This document shows, piece after piece, positions 53,083 through 60,246 of a stretch of DNA of 64,000 nt. The stretch lies in assembly GCF_900240245.1 (NCBI RefSeq), contig NZ_OESQ01000001.1, positions 3,124,678-3,188,677 of the forward strand. The letters run 5' to 3'. The notes beneath the pieces are model-generated. The model ran no database searches. It was not told where the DNA came from and was given only the letters and a program-made list of their open reading frames with translations. The stretch's first letter is position 1. Every line of letters starts with the position of its first letter. Source of the DNA: Lachnoclostridium edouardi. GTDB lineage: Bacteria > Bacillota > Clostridia > Lachnospirales > Lachnospiraceae. Position numbers and translations under genes: made by a program.

Positions 53083-53090
53083 CATAGAAA

Positions 53091-53579
53091 TTAAGTTAAA
53101 GAATGATAAAATAATATAATGTCCTCATATACGCCGTCTTTAGAGCGGAATCCGCCGGGGACGGTTCCCAGCCTTGTAAAGCCCAGCTTTTCATAAAGGC
53201 GGACAGCCCCTGTGTTGCCGGAAACTACCGCATTAAATTGAAGCACCCTAAATCCTAAGGAGGCAGCCTTTTCCAGACAGTGACAAACCAGCTGTTCTCC
53301 TAAATGATGTCCCCGCATGTTCCGGGAAACAGCAAAGCTGGCGTTTGATAAATGGCCGCAGCGGCCTACATTGTTGGGATGGAGAATATAAAGCCCCTCC
53401 ACGCAGCCGTCTGCCTCCGCCACAGCGGTAAATGACTGGGAGCTGAAAAAATCACCGGCCTCTTTTAAAGTCATAGGATTTTCCTGGGGAAATGCGTTTC
53501 CTTCCTCCACCACCTGATTCCAAATAGCAGTCATGGCCGGCAGATCCTCCGGCAGAAATTCTCGTATAGTAATGTTCAT
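53091..53579 (-). CDS. GNAT family N-acetyltransferase
   Basis: A 162-residue acetyltransferase with motif A in the segment VSRNMRGHHLGEQLVCHCL (about 91-109; R-x2-H-x-G substitution of the Q/R-x2-G-x-G/A pyrophosphate loop) and motif B GNTGAVRLYEKLGF near 127-140. The overall pattern is that of phosphinothricin/MddA-like acetyltransferases, with PENPMTLKEAGDF before it. The substrate is unknown. Confidence 0.85.
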   Translation of the reverse strand: MNITIREFLPEDLPAMTAIWNQVVEEGNAFPQENPMTLKEAGDFFSSQSFTAVAEADGCVEGLYILHPNNVGRCGHLSNASFAVSRNMRGHHLGEQLVCHCLEKAASLGFRVLQFNAVVSGNTGAVRLYEKLGFTRLGTVPGGFRSKDGVYEDIILFYHSLT

Positions 53580-53607
53580 AAATATAATCCTTTCGTTTCC
53601 TTCATAT

Positions 53608-54189
53608 CTATAAACGGATATGTCTTCTAAGTTTGCAAATCCCCTGGGTCATAGTTCCCATAGGGCAAAATGTACACCATGTTCTCGGCCTGAAAAATAC
53701 CATTACAATCAGTCCAATTAATGCAGATGTAAGCATTAAACTATAAAATCCAAATGAAAACTGAGCCACCCAGTCCGCCGCAGTACCGGCAGTATAGGTC
53801 CAGTCCCAGGGCACTCTTATGCTCCAAAACAGTTTAATGAGCTCCCTGAGATTAGCGGCTCCCGCGCCTACCAGATAAGTCTGGAAAACCATATTTCCAA
53901 ACATAGCTAAGAAGAAAATCAGAAAACCGTAGCGGAATCCTTTGGACGACAGCCATCTGGGCGCTGTTTTATTAAAGGAGCACTTGCAGTCCGTTCCCAA
54001 CTTAGTGAAAAGCTGTCCTCTGCCGCAAAGATTATTGCAGAAATATTTGTTGCCCCCTAAAACGGCAAGAATAACCGGTACTAAAAAATCAATCATGCCC
54101 AGCCATGCAAATAAAATATTAAAAAATCCTAATGCAAAATAAACAATCGACCAAATCCACAAATAATCGTACCAGTGTTTTTTCTTCAT
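53608..54189 (-). CDS. Membrane Fe-S protein of NapH/YccM type
   Basis: A 193-residue membrane protein with four hydrophobic segments. A CNNLCGRGQLF motif (about 51-61) lies between helices 2 and 3, and CTFCPMGTMTQGIC (near 172-185) at the C-terminus; these are the cysteine groups of the NapH/NosR-C type polyferredoxin proteins, in short form. Its start overlaps the stop of the ferredoxin gene by 4 bases, so the two form a pair that could pass electrons across or at the membrane. The donor and acceptor are unknown. Confidence 0.8.
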   Translation of the reverse strand: MKKKHWYDYLWIWSIVYFALGFFNILFAWLGMIDFLVPVILAVLGGNKYFCNNLCGRGQLFTKLGTDCKCSFNKTAPRWLSSKGFRYGFLIFFLAMFGNMVFQTYLVGAGAANLRELIKLFWSIRVPWDWTYTAGTAADWVAQFSFGFYSLMLTSALIGLIVMVFFRPRTWCTFCPMGTMTQGICKLRRHIRL

Positions 54190-54434
54190 CCCGCCGCCCT
54201 CTCTTTCAACGTAATGCAGTCAGCAGGACAGGTATTTTTGCATTTGCCGCAGCCTATGCAGGTTTCTGCCTCCACTACAGCGTAGCAGCCATGGTCAATA
54301 GCGATGGCATTTTTGGGACAGACCTTTGTACAGGCTCCGCAGGAGGCGCACCGGTCAGAATCTACCTGAGCATATTTTTTGGAGCGAAATGGTTTTTTCT
54401 TTTCAGTTTGACTTTTTAATTCCATATCAGACAC
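54186..54434 (-). CDS. 2[4Fe-4S] ferredoxin
   Basis: An 82-residue ferredoxin. Two classical cluster motifs: CASCGACTKVCP (29-40) and CIGCGKCKNTCP (59-70), each C-x2-C-x2-C-x3-C-P. A charged N-terminal extension of 20 residues precedes the fold. Probable GTG start at 54434 (GGAAG about 8 bases before); ATG 54425 is an alternative. It is the first gene of the pair with the membrane Fe-S protein. A TGTGA-N5-TCACA palindrome lies about 105 bases upstream. Confidence 0.92.
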   Translation of the reverse strand: MSDMELKSQTEKKKPFRSKKYAQVDSDRCASCGACTKVCPKNAIAIDHGCYAVVEAETCIGCGKCKNTCPADCITLKERAAG

Positions 54435-54535
54435 TTTTATCTTCCTTTCCTTAGGTGAAGTATTGCCCGGGAGCTTTAAAACATAAAGGCTTCTGGGACT
54501 GTCTGTTATATATTACCAGATCTTACACAGAAAGA

Positions 54536-54552
54536 ATGTGACTTAATCACAT
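54536..54552. promoter_or_regulatory. TGTGA-N5-TCACA palindrome upstream of ferredoxin operon
   Basis: ATGTGA / TCACAT around CTTAA, a perfect 6-5-6 inverted repeat. It shares spacing and arms with the palindrome at 2950-2964 upstream of trxA. It lies between the ferredoxin start and the 3' end of the unknown gene at 54597. Confidence 0.5.
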
Positions 54553-54596
54553 AATGGAGATGAAATAAGTTTCTGGAGGATTGTCCGGGAAAGCTG

Positions 54597-55184
54597 TTAA
54601 TAAACTACAACAGAATCCAGCACCTGTTTCACTGCATCCTGGGCCTCCGTATTATTTGCCGGATACTTGATGCACCACCACATTAATTTGTCTCCTACCA
54701 GCCTTAAATAATTGTCAATAATAATGCCGTCCTCAGATTCATATGCCCGTACTCTGGTAAAAGGGTAATTGCCCAGCCATAAGCCGGTTTTTACCTCATT
54801 TGTATAGTTTTGATTGTCGTAGATATCTGTCAGATTCTGCACACATTCCTTTAAGGGGATCAGGGCCGGCTGGTAGGAAAGATTAATGCAGGGATAAAGA
54901 GACATGTCCCCAAATAAGGTAACGGCAAATTCATAATCCATTCCCGTATAGGCGCTCATATATTCCAGCATGGTATCAGAATTAAAATATGTATCAGCGG
55001 GAAATGTAACGCGGAAATCCGACCAGGGGTTAGAGAAAGTCAGGCCTTCCAGAGAGCCTCTTTGATAGGAGGGGGCAGGTTCTGATTCCTCTGCGCTGGA
55101 AACAGAATCGGCAAAAGATGAAACAGCAGAAAAATTGCTTAAAATAACGGCAGTTAAAATCACAAAGAAATACTTACGGATCAC
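54597..55184 (-). CDS. Exported protein of unknown function (family A paralogue)
   Basis: A 195-residue protein with a signal peptide (MIRKYFFVILTAVILSNF start, cleavage near SFADS) and a short Ser/Glu-rich stretch. The core begins LTFSNPWSDFRVTFPADTYF and ends with VKQVLDSVVVY, which parallels the protein at 51963-52520. No known domain is recognised. It has GAGGAGG upstream on the minus strand. Two distant paralogues 2 kb apart suggest local duplication followed by strong divergence. Confidence 0.72.
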   Translation of the reverse strand: MIRKYFFVILTAVILSNFSAVSSFADSVSSAEESEPAPSYQRGSLEGLTFSNPWSDFRVTFPADTYFNSDTMLEYMSAYTGMDYEFAVTLFGDMSLYPCINLSYQPALIPLKECVQNLTDIYDNQNYTNEVKTGLWLGNYPFTRVRAYESEDGIIIDNYLRLVGDKLMWWCIKYPANNTEAQDAVKQVLDSVVVY

Positions 55185-55328
55185 AAAGAAATCCTCCTCA
55201 ATTATAATATTGCTGTTTATTTTAACTCTATTTTAAAAAGAAAGCAAATATTTTTGCAGGGTTGCTGAATAAATATTGATTATCGCAGCAGAAAAGAATA
55301 TACTATATGCAAAAGGAGCTGATAATAT

Positions 55329-55502
55329 ATGGCAAACATAAAACAAATTTCCGACCTTAGCAACTATGTAGAAGTGCTGTGTAAGTCCCAGGCGGCCGTT
55401 GAATTGATGAATGAGCTTGCCAAAGGGAGCAGGTCTGGCGAAGAGAAGGGCTGGCTGGCATTAGAGGCCGTGGAGGAGCATCTTAGGCTTTCCCATGAAT
55501 AA
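55329..55502 (+). CDS. Shortened Phd/YefM-type antitoxin (internal deletion)
   Basis: A 57-residue protein with a good AAAGGAGC site. Residues 1-17 (MANIKQISDLSNYVEVL) match the N-terminal dimer segment of Phd/YefM antitoxins, and residues 25-57 (ELMNELAKGSRSGEEKGW and on) match their C-terminal half as seen in clostridia. The middle part that usually follows (the hydrophobic strand with a TKNGRG-like turn and the ALIDIEDYE-type strand, about 30 residues) is absent, in frame. No toxin gene is next to it. It is either a decayed orphan or a minimal remnant with some residual role. Confidence 0.65.
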   Translation: MANIKQISDLSNYVEVLCKSQAAVELMNELAKGSRSGEEKGWLALEAVEEHLRLSHE

Positions 55503-55567
55503 ACTTTATTTTGCGATTAAGGCCTGGAATTCTGATAAAAAAGCAAAAGAAAGCGCATATTTTCTCC

Positions 55568-55596
55568 TTGACTTTTGTGGAAGACAATGGTATAGT
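55568..55596 (+). promoter_or_regulatory. Promoter of infC operon
   Basis: TTGACT (55568-55573), 17-base spacer, TATAGT (55591-55596); start near 55603. Confidence 0.8.
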
Positions 55597-55602
55597 AACT
55601 AA

Positions 55603-55768
55603 GGTTGCAAAAGCAACTGAACAGGAAAGCAGGTTATCCGCCTCACCTTGGCACAAAAGTGACCCGGGTTCATAGAGATAATAGCAGAGTTTTGGATATC
55701 ATATCTAAATTGTGTTATTGTGTTTAGATTTAGAGCGGCGGATAGAAGTTTTCTATCTGTCTTTTTTG
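55603..55768 (+). promoter_or_regulatory. L20-type leader with attenuator (infC operon)
   Basis: The leader runs from the promoter to the AUU start about 246 bases later. TATCCGCC (55635-55642) is complementary to GGCGGATA (55737-55744), which is also the 5' arm of the terminator GATAGAA/TTCTATC (55741-55747 with 55751-55757) followed by a T run (55761-55766). The two pairings exclude each other, as in L20 autogenous attenuation known from Bacillus. ATCTAAA/TTTAGAT near 55702-55729 forms a further hairpin. Matches the L20 leader type in position and design; I cannot score it against a covariance model. Confidence 0.7.
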
Positions 55769-55848
55769 TTTCATTTAGAAATTGTTTCGTAAGCAAAACT
55801 ATTTCTTTTAATAACAGGAATTATTTCAGTATTTGGAGGTGCACGGCT

Positions 55849-56355
55849 ATTAGCGAATTAATGATTAACGAACAGATCAGGGATAAGGAAATCAGACTGG
55901 TTGGTGAAAACGGGGAGCAGTTAGGAATCATGTCTGCAAAGGAAGCCTTTAAGATGGCTCAGGATGCAGAGCTGGATTTAGTAAAGATTGCCCCCATGGC
56001 AAAACCGCCTGTATGCAAGATTATTGATTATGGTAAATATTGCTACGAACAGGCAAGAAAAGAAAAAGAAGCTAAGAAGAAACAGAAGGTAATTGAGGTA
56101 AAAGAAGTCCGTTTGTCTCCTAATATTGACACAAATGACCTTAATACAAAGACCAATGCAGCCAGAAAATTCCTGGAAAAAGGAAATAAGGTAAAGGTTA
56201 CCTTGCGTTTCAGAGGCCGTGAAATGGCACATATGTCAAAATCCAAATACATTCTGGACGACTTTGCTAAGGAGCTGTCAGACATTGCAGTCATTGACAA
56301 GCCCTCAAAGGTAGAAGGAAGAAGCATGGTCATGTTTTTAACTGCAAAACGTTAA
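55849..56355 (+). CDS. infC: Translation initiation factor IF-3 (AUU start)
   Basis: A 168-residue IF-3, which binds the 30S subunit and checks the initiator pairing. The [21 protein letters not shown] start and the [17 protein letters not shown] segment in the C-domain are characteristic. The ATG at 55861 lies 20 bases from GGAGGT (55835-55840), which is too far; an in-frame ATT at 55849 lies at the correct 8-base distance, giving an N-terminus [12 protein letters not shown] starts in infC are a known device by which IF-3 limits its own synthesis. Confidence 0.95.
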   Translation: MSELMINEQIRDKEIRLVGENGEQLGIMSAKEAFKMAQDAELDLVKIAPMAKPPVCKIIDYGKYCYEQARKEKEAKKKQKVIEVKEVRLSPNIDTNDLNTKTNAARKFLEKGNKVKVTLRFRGREMAHMSKSKYILDDFAKELSDIAVIDKPSKVEGRSMVMFLTAKR

Positions 56356-56383
56356 AATAGACAAATTCAAGGAGGAAAATACA

Positions 56384-56581
56384 ATGCCGAAATTAAAAAC
56401 AAGCAGAGCAGCTGCTAAGCGTTTCAAAAAGACTGGAACAGGAAAGTTAGTAAGAAATAAAGCTTACAAATCTCATATCTTAACTAAGAAAACAACTAAG
56501 AGAAAAAGAAATCTTAGAAAAGATACCGTTATGGATGCTACAAACGCAAAAGTAATGAAGAGGATTTTACCATATCTGTAA
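56384..56581 (+). CDS. rpmI: 50S ribosomal protein L35
   Basis: A 65-residue basic protein ([20 protein letters not shown]), the standard length of L35, in the conserved order infC-rpmI-rplT. CAAGGAGG precedes the ATG by 9 bases. It is controlled by the leader at 55603. Confidence 0.98.
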   Translation: MPKLKTSRAAAKRFKKTGTGKLVRNKAYKSHILTKKTTKRKRNLRKDTVMDATNAKVMKRILPYL

Positions 56582-56611
56582 GTTTAAGATTGAGAAGGAG
56601 GAAAATAACCG

Positions 56612-56968
56612 ATGGCAAGAATTAAAGGCGGCTTGAACGCAAAGAAAAAACACAATAGAGTATTAAAACTGGCTAAAGGCTATAGAGGAGCCCGTTCCAA
56701 ACAGTACAGAATCGCAAAACAGTCTGTAATGAGAGCTCTCACAAGCGCATACGCAGGACGTAAAGAGAGAAAGAGACAGTTCAGACAGCTGTGGATCGCT
56801 CGTATTAACGCAGCAGCTCGTATTAACGGATTATCCTACAGCAAATTTATGTTTGGCTTAAAGCAGGCCGGAGTAGATCTGAACAGAAAAATCCTTTCTG
56901 AGATGGCTATTAATGATGCAGAAGGATTTGCTAAATTAGCAGAACTGGCTAAATCTAAATTAGCTTAA
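56612..56968 (+). CDS. rplT: 50S ribosomal protein L20
   Basis: A 118-residue L20, assembly protein of the large subunit and the autogenous repressor of this operon in Bacillus. [20 protein letters not shown] start and the RKFRQLWI-type core ([14 protein letters not shown]) are typical. The RNA-binding C-terminal half matches the leader found upstream. A terminator follows directly. Confidence 0.98.
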   Translation: MARIKGGLNAKKKHNRVLKLAKGYRGARSKQYRIAKQSVMRALTSAYAGRKERKRQFRQLWIARINAAARINGLSYSKFMFGLKQAGVDLNRKILSEMAINDAEGFAKLAELAKSKLA

Positions 56969-56984
56969 TAATTACATGAGAAGA

Positions 56985-57013
56985 GGCGTTCCCCAAAAGG
57001 GAGCGCCTTTTTT
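56985..57013 (+). terminator. Intrinsic terminator after rplT
   Basis: GGCGTTCCC (56985-56993) pairs with GGGAGCGCC (56999-57007), then seven T residues. Confidence 0.92.
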
Positions 57014-57018
57014 GTATG

Positions 57019-57963
57019 TCAGCATTCTGGGGGAGGAAAGTTCATATGTCTCATGGCGTCCTCCTTAGCCAGCTGAATAAAAGCCTGCTGAGCCTGGTTT
57101 AAACGGTAATTTTTTTGATAAGCAGCCCCGAACTGAAAGCGGGGATGTCCAGGCAGATAAAACCATGCAATGTCCTTAAAATTGCGAATTCTGGATTGAG
57201 GGATAATGGCATTGCAGATGCCCTGGCTGGCCAGCTGCTCTAAAAAATTATTAAAAGAAGATTCAATAATAATATTAGGCGCGATGCCCGCCTTTTGAAA
57301 AATCGGATCAATTAAATCCCTGCGCATTGTAGACCGGCTTAAAGCAAATGCAAAGTCATCACTTCGCACCAAGTTCAGGTCAAAGGTGCAGGTGGGATAG
57401 GGAGGCGGATTGTCCCCGTATAAGGACTTTACCACCGGATGATTCACAGGAAGTCCAAGGAGAAGATTTTCCTCGCTGAGGGGAATATATTCCACGCTCT
57501 GCAGTTTTGTACAGTCTCCGGTTAAAATAAACGCAATATCCAACTGACGGGATTCTAAGCGCTCCAACATATCCGGCACTAAAAGCTGAACGCAGCGCAT
57601 CTGTACTCCAGGATATATTTTATTAAAAGAAGGATAAATACGGGCAAACATGTCGCTGCCGTGTTCAAATGACAGACCGATTTGATATGTACCTACTAAA
57701 TGGCCGGACAGATCCTGCAGCTGGGCATAGGTGATTTGGCGCATATTTAACATTTGTTTGGCTGTATCCAGATAAATACGGCCGGCCTTTGTGGGGATCA
57801 TCTGACGCCGTCCACGAGTAAAAAGCAAAAGATTCAATTCCTTTTCTAATTTCAGAAGCTGCTGATTTAAAGCAGAGGGCGTGACAAAAAGCCTGGAGGC
57901 AGCTTCTGTAACATTCCCATACTGTTCAATAGCAACAATATATTCTAATTGCTTCAGATCCAA
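57019..57963 (-). CDS. LysR family regulator of the TRAP operon
   Basis: A 314-residue LysR-type regulator: helix-turn-helix at 1-60 (AASRLFVTPSALNQQLLKLEKE) and effector domain from about 90. It is head to head with the TRAP transporter operon, 266 bases away, and so its probable regulator. The gap contains AT-rich dyads such as CTAAC-N7-TTAG near 58085 and a -10 like TATAAT near 58112. The effector is likely the transported compound or a product of the amidohydrolase. A C-terminal tail of about 20 residues ends in PPPEC. Confidence 0.88.
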   Translation of the reverse strand: MDLKQLEYIVAIEQYGNVTEAASRLFVTPSALNQQLLKLEKELNLLLFTRGRRQMIPTKAGRIYLDTAKQMLNMRQITYAQLQDLSGHLVGTYQIGLSFEHGSDMFARIYPSFNKIYPGVQMRCVQLLVPDMLERLESRQLDIAFILTGDCTKLQSVEYIPLSEENLLLGLPVNHPVVKSLYGDNPPPYPTCTFDLNLVRSDDFAFALSRSTMRRDLIDPIFQKAGIAPNIIIESSFNNFLEQLASQGICNAIIPQSRIRNFKDIAWFYLPGHPRFQFGAAYQKNYRLNQAQQAFIQLAKEDAMRHMNFPPPEC

Positions 57964-58229
57964 AGTTATTTTCCCCTTTCTCTCTTAAAATTGTGCATAT
58001 TGCATTAAAACGTTATGAAAAATAGGAAATTAAAGCTTAAAAATTGTTACTGTTAAATTTTCTTACAGAATACTAAAAAACAACTAACTGTACAAATTAG
58101 TATACTGAAAATATAATAAATTTCAAGAGGAGCTGCTCAAAAAAATAAGCAAAATTACAAGAGTGAAAATTTTCACAACTTATTAAGAGAAAAGAATTAC
58201 TAAAAATTTCAAGTAGGAGGAATGAAAAA

Positions 58230-58715
58230 ATGACAGTAATTAAATGGCTGGACAAAAATCTGGAGTATGTCTGTCTGGCAGGGCTGTTGATTATTATGAC
58301 GATTCTGTCCTTTGTAAACGTAATTATGCGTTACTGCTTCCACAGTGCTTTAAGCTGGTCCGACGAGGTGTGCTGCTACTGTCTGGCCCTCAGCGCCTTC
58401 TTATGTCTGCCATGTTCTATAAGAAGCCGCAGCGCCATTGCAGTGGACACAGTGGTTACTATGCTGCCTGAGAGCGTAAAAAAAGGTTTATCTTATGTAT
58501 GCAATATACTGATGATCCTTTTTCTGGCAGTCTGTGTAAAAGGCGGTATAGAAATTGCGGCAAAGGCTGCCCAGGTACAGCAAAAAAGCCCGGCCCTGCG
58601 CATTGAAGTGTCCTATTTATATTATTTTATGACATTTTGTTTTGTACTTTCTATTCTTCGCTGTGTACAAATTATAGTTATGGATACAAAAAATATTAAG
58701 GAAGGAGAAAATTAA
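58230..58715 (+). CDS. dctQ: TRAP transporter small membrane subunit (DctQ type)
   Basis: A 161-residue subunit with four transmembrane helices. The family features RYCFHSALSWSDEVC (near 31-45) and SYLYYFMTFCF (near 131-141) are present. With DctM and DctP it forms a tripartite, sodium-gradient-driven importer for organic acids or related compounds. AGGAGG precedes the ATG; the DctM gene starts 1 base after its stop. Confidence 0.92.
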   Translation: MTVIKWLDKNLEYVCLAGLLIIMTILSFVNVIMRYCFHSALSWSDEVCCYCLALSAFLCLPCSIRSRSAIAVDTVVTMLPESVKKGLSYVCNILMILFLAVCVKGGIEIAAKAAQVQQKSPALRIEVSYLYYFMTFCFVLSILRCVQIIVMDTKNIKEGEN

Positions 58716-58716
58716 A

Positions 58717-60015
58717 ATGGCCATAGGATTATTTTTTGTTTTGCTGGCAGTGCTGTTAGTAATTGCCTTCCCTGTAGGCGGCGTATTTGGCCTTATGTCT
58801 GTGCTGCCAGGAGCCATAGGAGATCTGAACTTTGGTGCAGCAGATGTAGTGCGTTCCATGTTTTCAGGTATGAACAGCTTCACCCTTCTGGCAGTGCCTT
58901 TGTTTATGGTTTCTGGCATGATTATGGCAGAAGGAGGACTTTCTAAAAGATTATTTGAGTTTTTCGGGTACTTTATCGGCAATAAAAGAGCTGGATTTCC
59001 CTGCGCCGTAGTTGCCACATGTATGTTTTACGCAGCAATTTCAGGATCTTCCCCTGCGACAGTATCAGCTGTAGGAGCCATGACCATTCCCTTCTTAGTA
59101 GAAATGGGATATGACATTGTATTCGCCACCTCTATTGTAACAGTGGCCGGTGGATTAGGAGTAATTATTCCTCCAAGTATTTCCTATATTGTGTATGCGG
59201 CGGCAGCCTCTGCCTCTCCCTCTGATTTATTTATTGCAGGTATTATTCCAGGACTTTTAATCGGCGGGGCTTTAATGGTATATTGCCACATTTACTGCGC
59301 AAAGTATGGGGAAGATAAAGAAAAATTAATGGCCAGCTATAATGGGCTGAGGGAAAAAGGATTTCTGCCTTTGCTAAAGGAAAGCTTTTGGGCCCTTCTG
59401 ACGCCGGTAATTATTTTAGGATGTATTTATTCCGGCATTTGTTCTCCAACAGAAGCAGCTGTTATTTCTGTAATTTACGGATTATTTGTGTGCGTGTTTG
59501 TTTATAAAACTATTAAAATGAAGGATCTGGGAAAGGTGTTTGTAGCCGGAGCAAAAACATATGTAAATATTCTTTTTGTTATTGCGGCAGCCACAGCCTT
59601 TGCCAGAGCAATGACCTTACTTCGCTATCCTCAGACAATTTCTGAAGCAGTACTAAGCGTTACAGACAATAAAATTGTGATTCTGCTGCTGATGAACATT
59701 ATAATGCTGGTGTGCGGCATGATTATTGACAATATTCCAAACATTATGATTCTGACTCCAATTCTGGTGCCTATTGCAAAAGCAGTTGGAGTAGACCCAG
59801 TACACTTTGGAATTATTATGACATGTAACCTGGCGATCGGTATGGTAACTCCGCCTATGGGCATCAATTTGTTTGTAGCCTCAGGAATGACAAAGATTCC
59901 AATGTTGAAGCTGGCAAAGGCAACAATTCCGTTTTTAATCGCATTCTTGCTTTGCCTGATGCTGATTACATTTATCCCTCAGCTGAGCTTATGGCTGCCG
60001 GCTGTATTAAAATAA
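58717..60015 (+). CDS. dctM: TRAP transporter large membrane subunit (DctM type)
   Basis: A 432-residue protein with about twelve hydrophobic segments. Signatures such as GGVFGLMSVLPGA, AISGSSPATVSAVGAMTIP, PPSISYIVYAAAA, YSGICSPTEAAVISV and NLAIGMVTPPMGINLFVA identify the large permease subunit. It follows dctQ with a one-base gap. The binding protein gene is 231 bases downstream, separated by a repeat and hairpin region that may lift expression of the binding protein. Confidence 0.94.
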   Translation: MAIGLFFVLLAVLLVIAFPVGGVFGLMSVLPGAIGDLNFGAADVVRSMFSGMNSFTLLAVPLFMVSGMIMAEGGLSKRLFEFFGYFIGNKRAGFPCAVVATCMFYAAISGSSPATVSAVGAMTIPFLVEMGYDIVFATSIVTVAGGLGVIIPPSISYIVYAAAASASPSDLFIAGIIPGLLIGGALMVYCHIYCAKYGEDKEKLMASYNGLREKGFLPLLKESFWALLTPVIILGCIYSGICSPTEAAVISVIYGLFVCVFVYKTIKMKDLGKVFVAGAKTYVNILFVIAAATAFARAMTLLRYPQTISEAVLSVTDNKIVILLLMNIIMLVCGMIIDNIPNIMILTPILVPIAKAVGVDPVHFGIIMTCNLAIGMVTPPMGINLFVASGMTKIPMLKLAKATIPFLIAFLLCLMLITFIPQLSLWLPAVLK

Positions 60016-60049
60016 AAAATAGTAATGCTCGTAAAATACCTCGCAAACT
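60015..60049 (+). repeat. Stop-codon-adjacent repeat, copy 1
   Basis: Begins AAAAATAGTAATGCTCGT and ends CTCGCAAACT, starting at the dctM stop. 28 of 35 bases match the segment at 62462-62496, which also starts at a stop codon. Confidence 0.4.
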
Positions 60050-60080
60050 GTTTTTCATGTATCGCACGTAAGTGCCTAAA

Positions 60081-60113
60081 ATACAGGCACTAAGTGCTCG
60101 TAACAATAAAAAA
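60081..60113 (+). repeat. Copy C of dispersed repeat
   Basis: Starts ATACAGGCACTAAGTGCTC, ends GTAACAATAAA. It holds the palindromic core and matches copy B in 28 of 30 bases. A TAAGTGCC just upstream (near 60070) can pair with its GGCACTAA. Confidence 0.65.
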
Positions 60114-60172
60114 TAGTTGAGCGCAAAGCGCGAAACTATTTGCTACCCAAAGTTCGCGGTAGCGAAGTTTGG
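60111..60172 (+). other. Two hairpins between dctM and dctP
   Basis: AAATAGTT (60111-60118) pairs with AACTATTT (60134-60141), enclosing GCGC pairs; CCAAAGTTCGC (60147-60157) pairs with GCGAAGTTTGG (60162-60172) with one mismatch. No T run follows, so they look like RNA-stabilising or REP-type structures rather than terminators. The rest of the 60016-60246 gap holds two repeat copies and the dctP ribosome site. Confidence 0.55.
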
Positions 60173-60246
60173 GGTTCCCGTAGTTTTTATGGAACGAGGA
60201 ACGAGTGAAATAAAAAAATATAATAAATTAGGAAAGGAAAAACATT

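Noticed and set aside
55720-55848. N-terminal extension of IF-3 from ATG 55720
   Set aside because: It would run through the attenuator terminator, lacks a ribosome site and adds sequence unlike IF-3.
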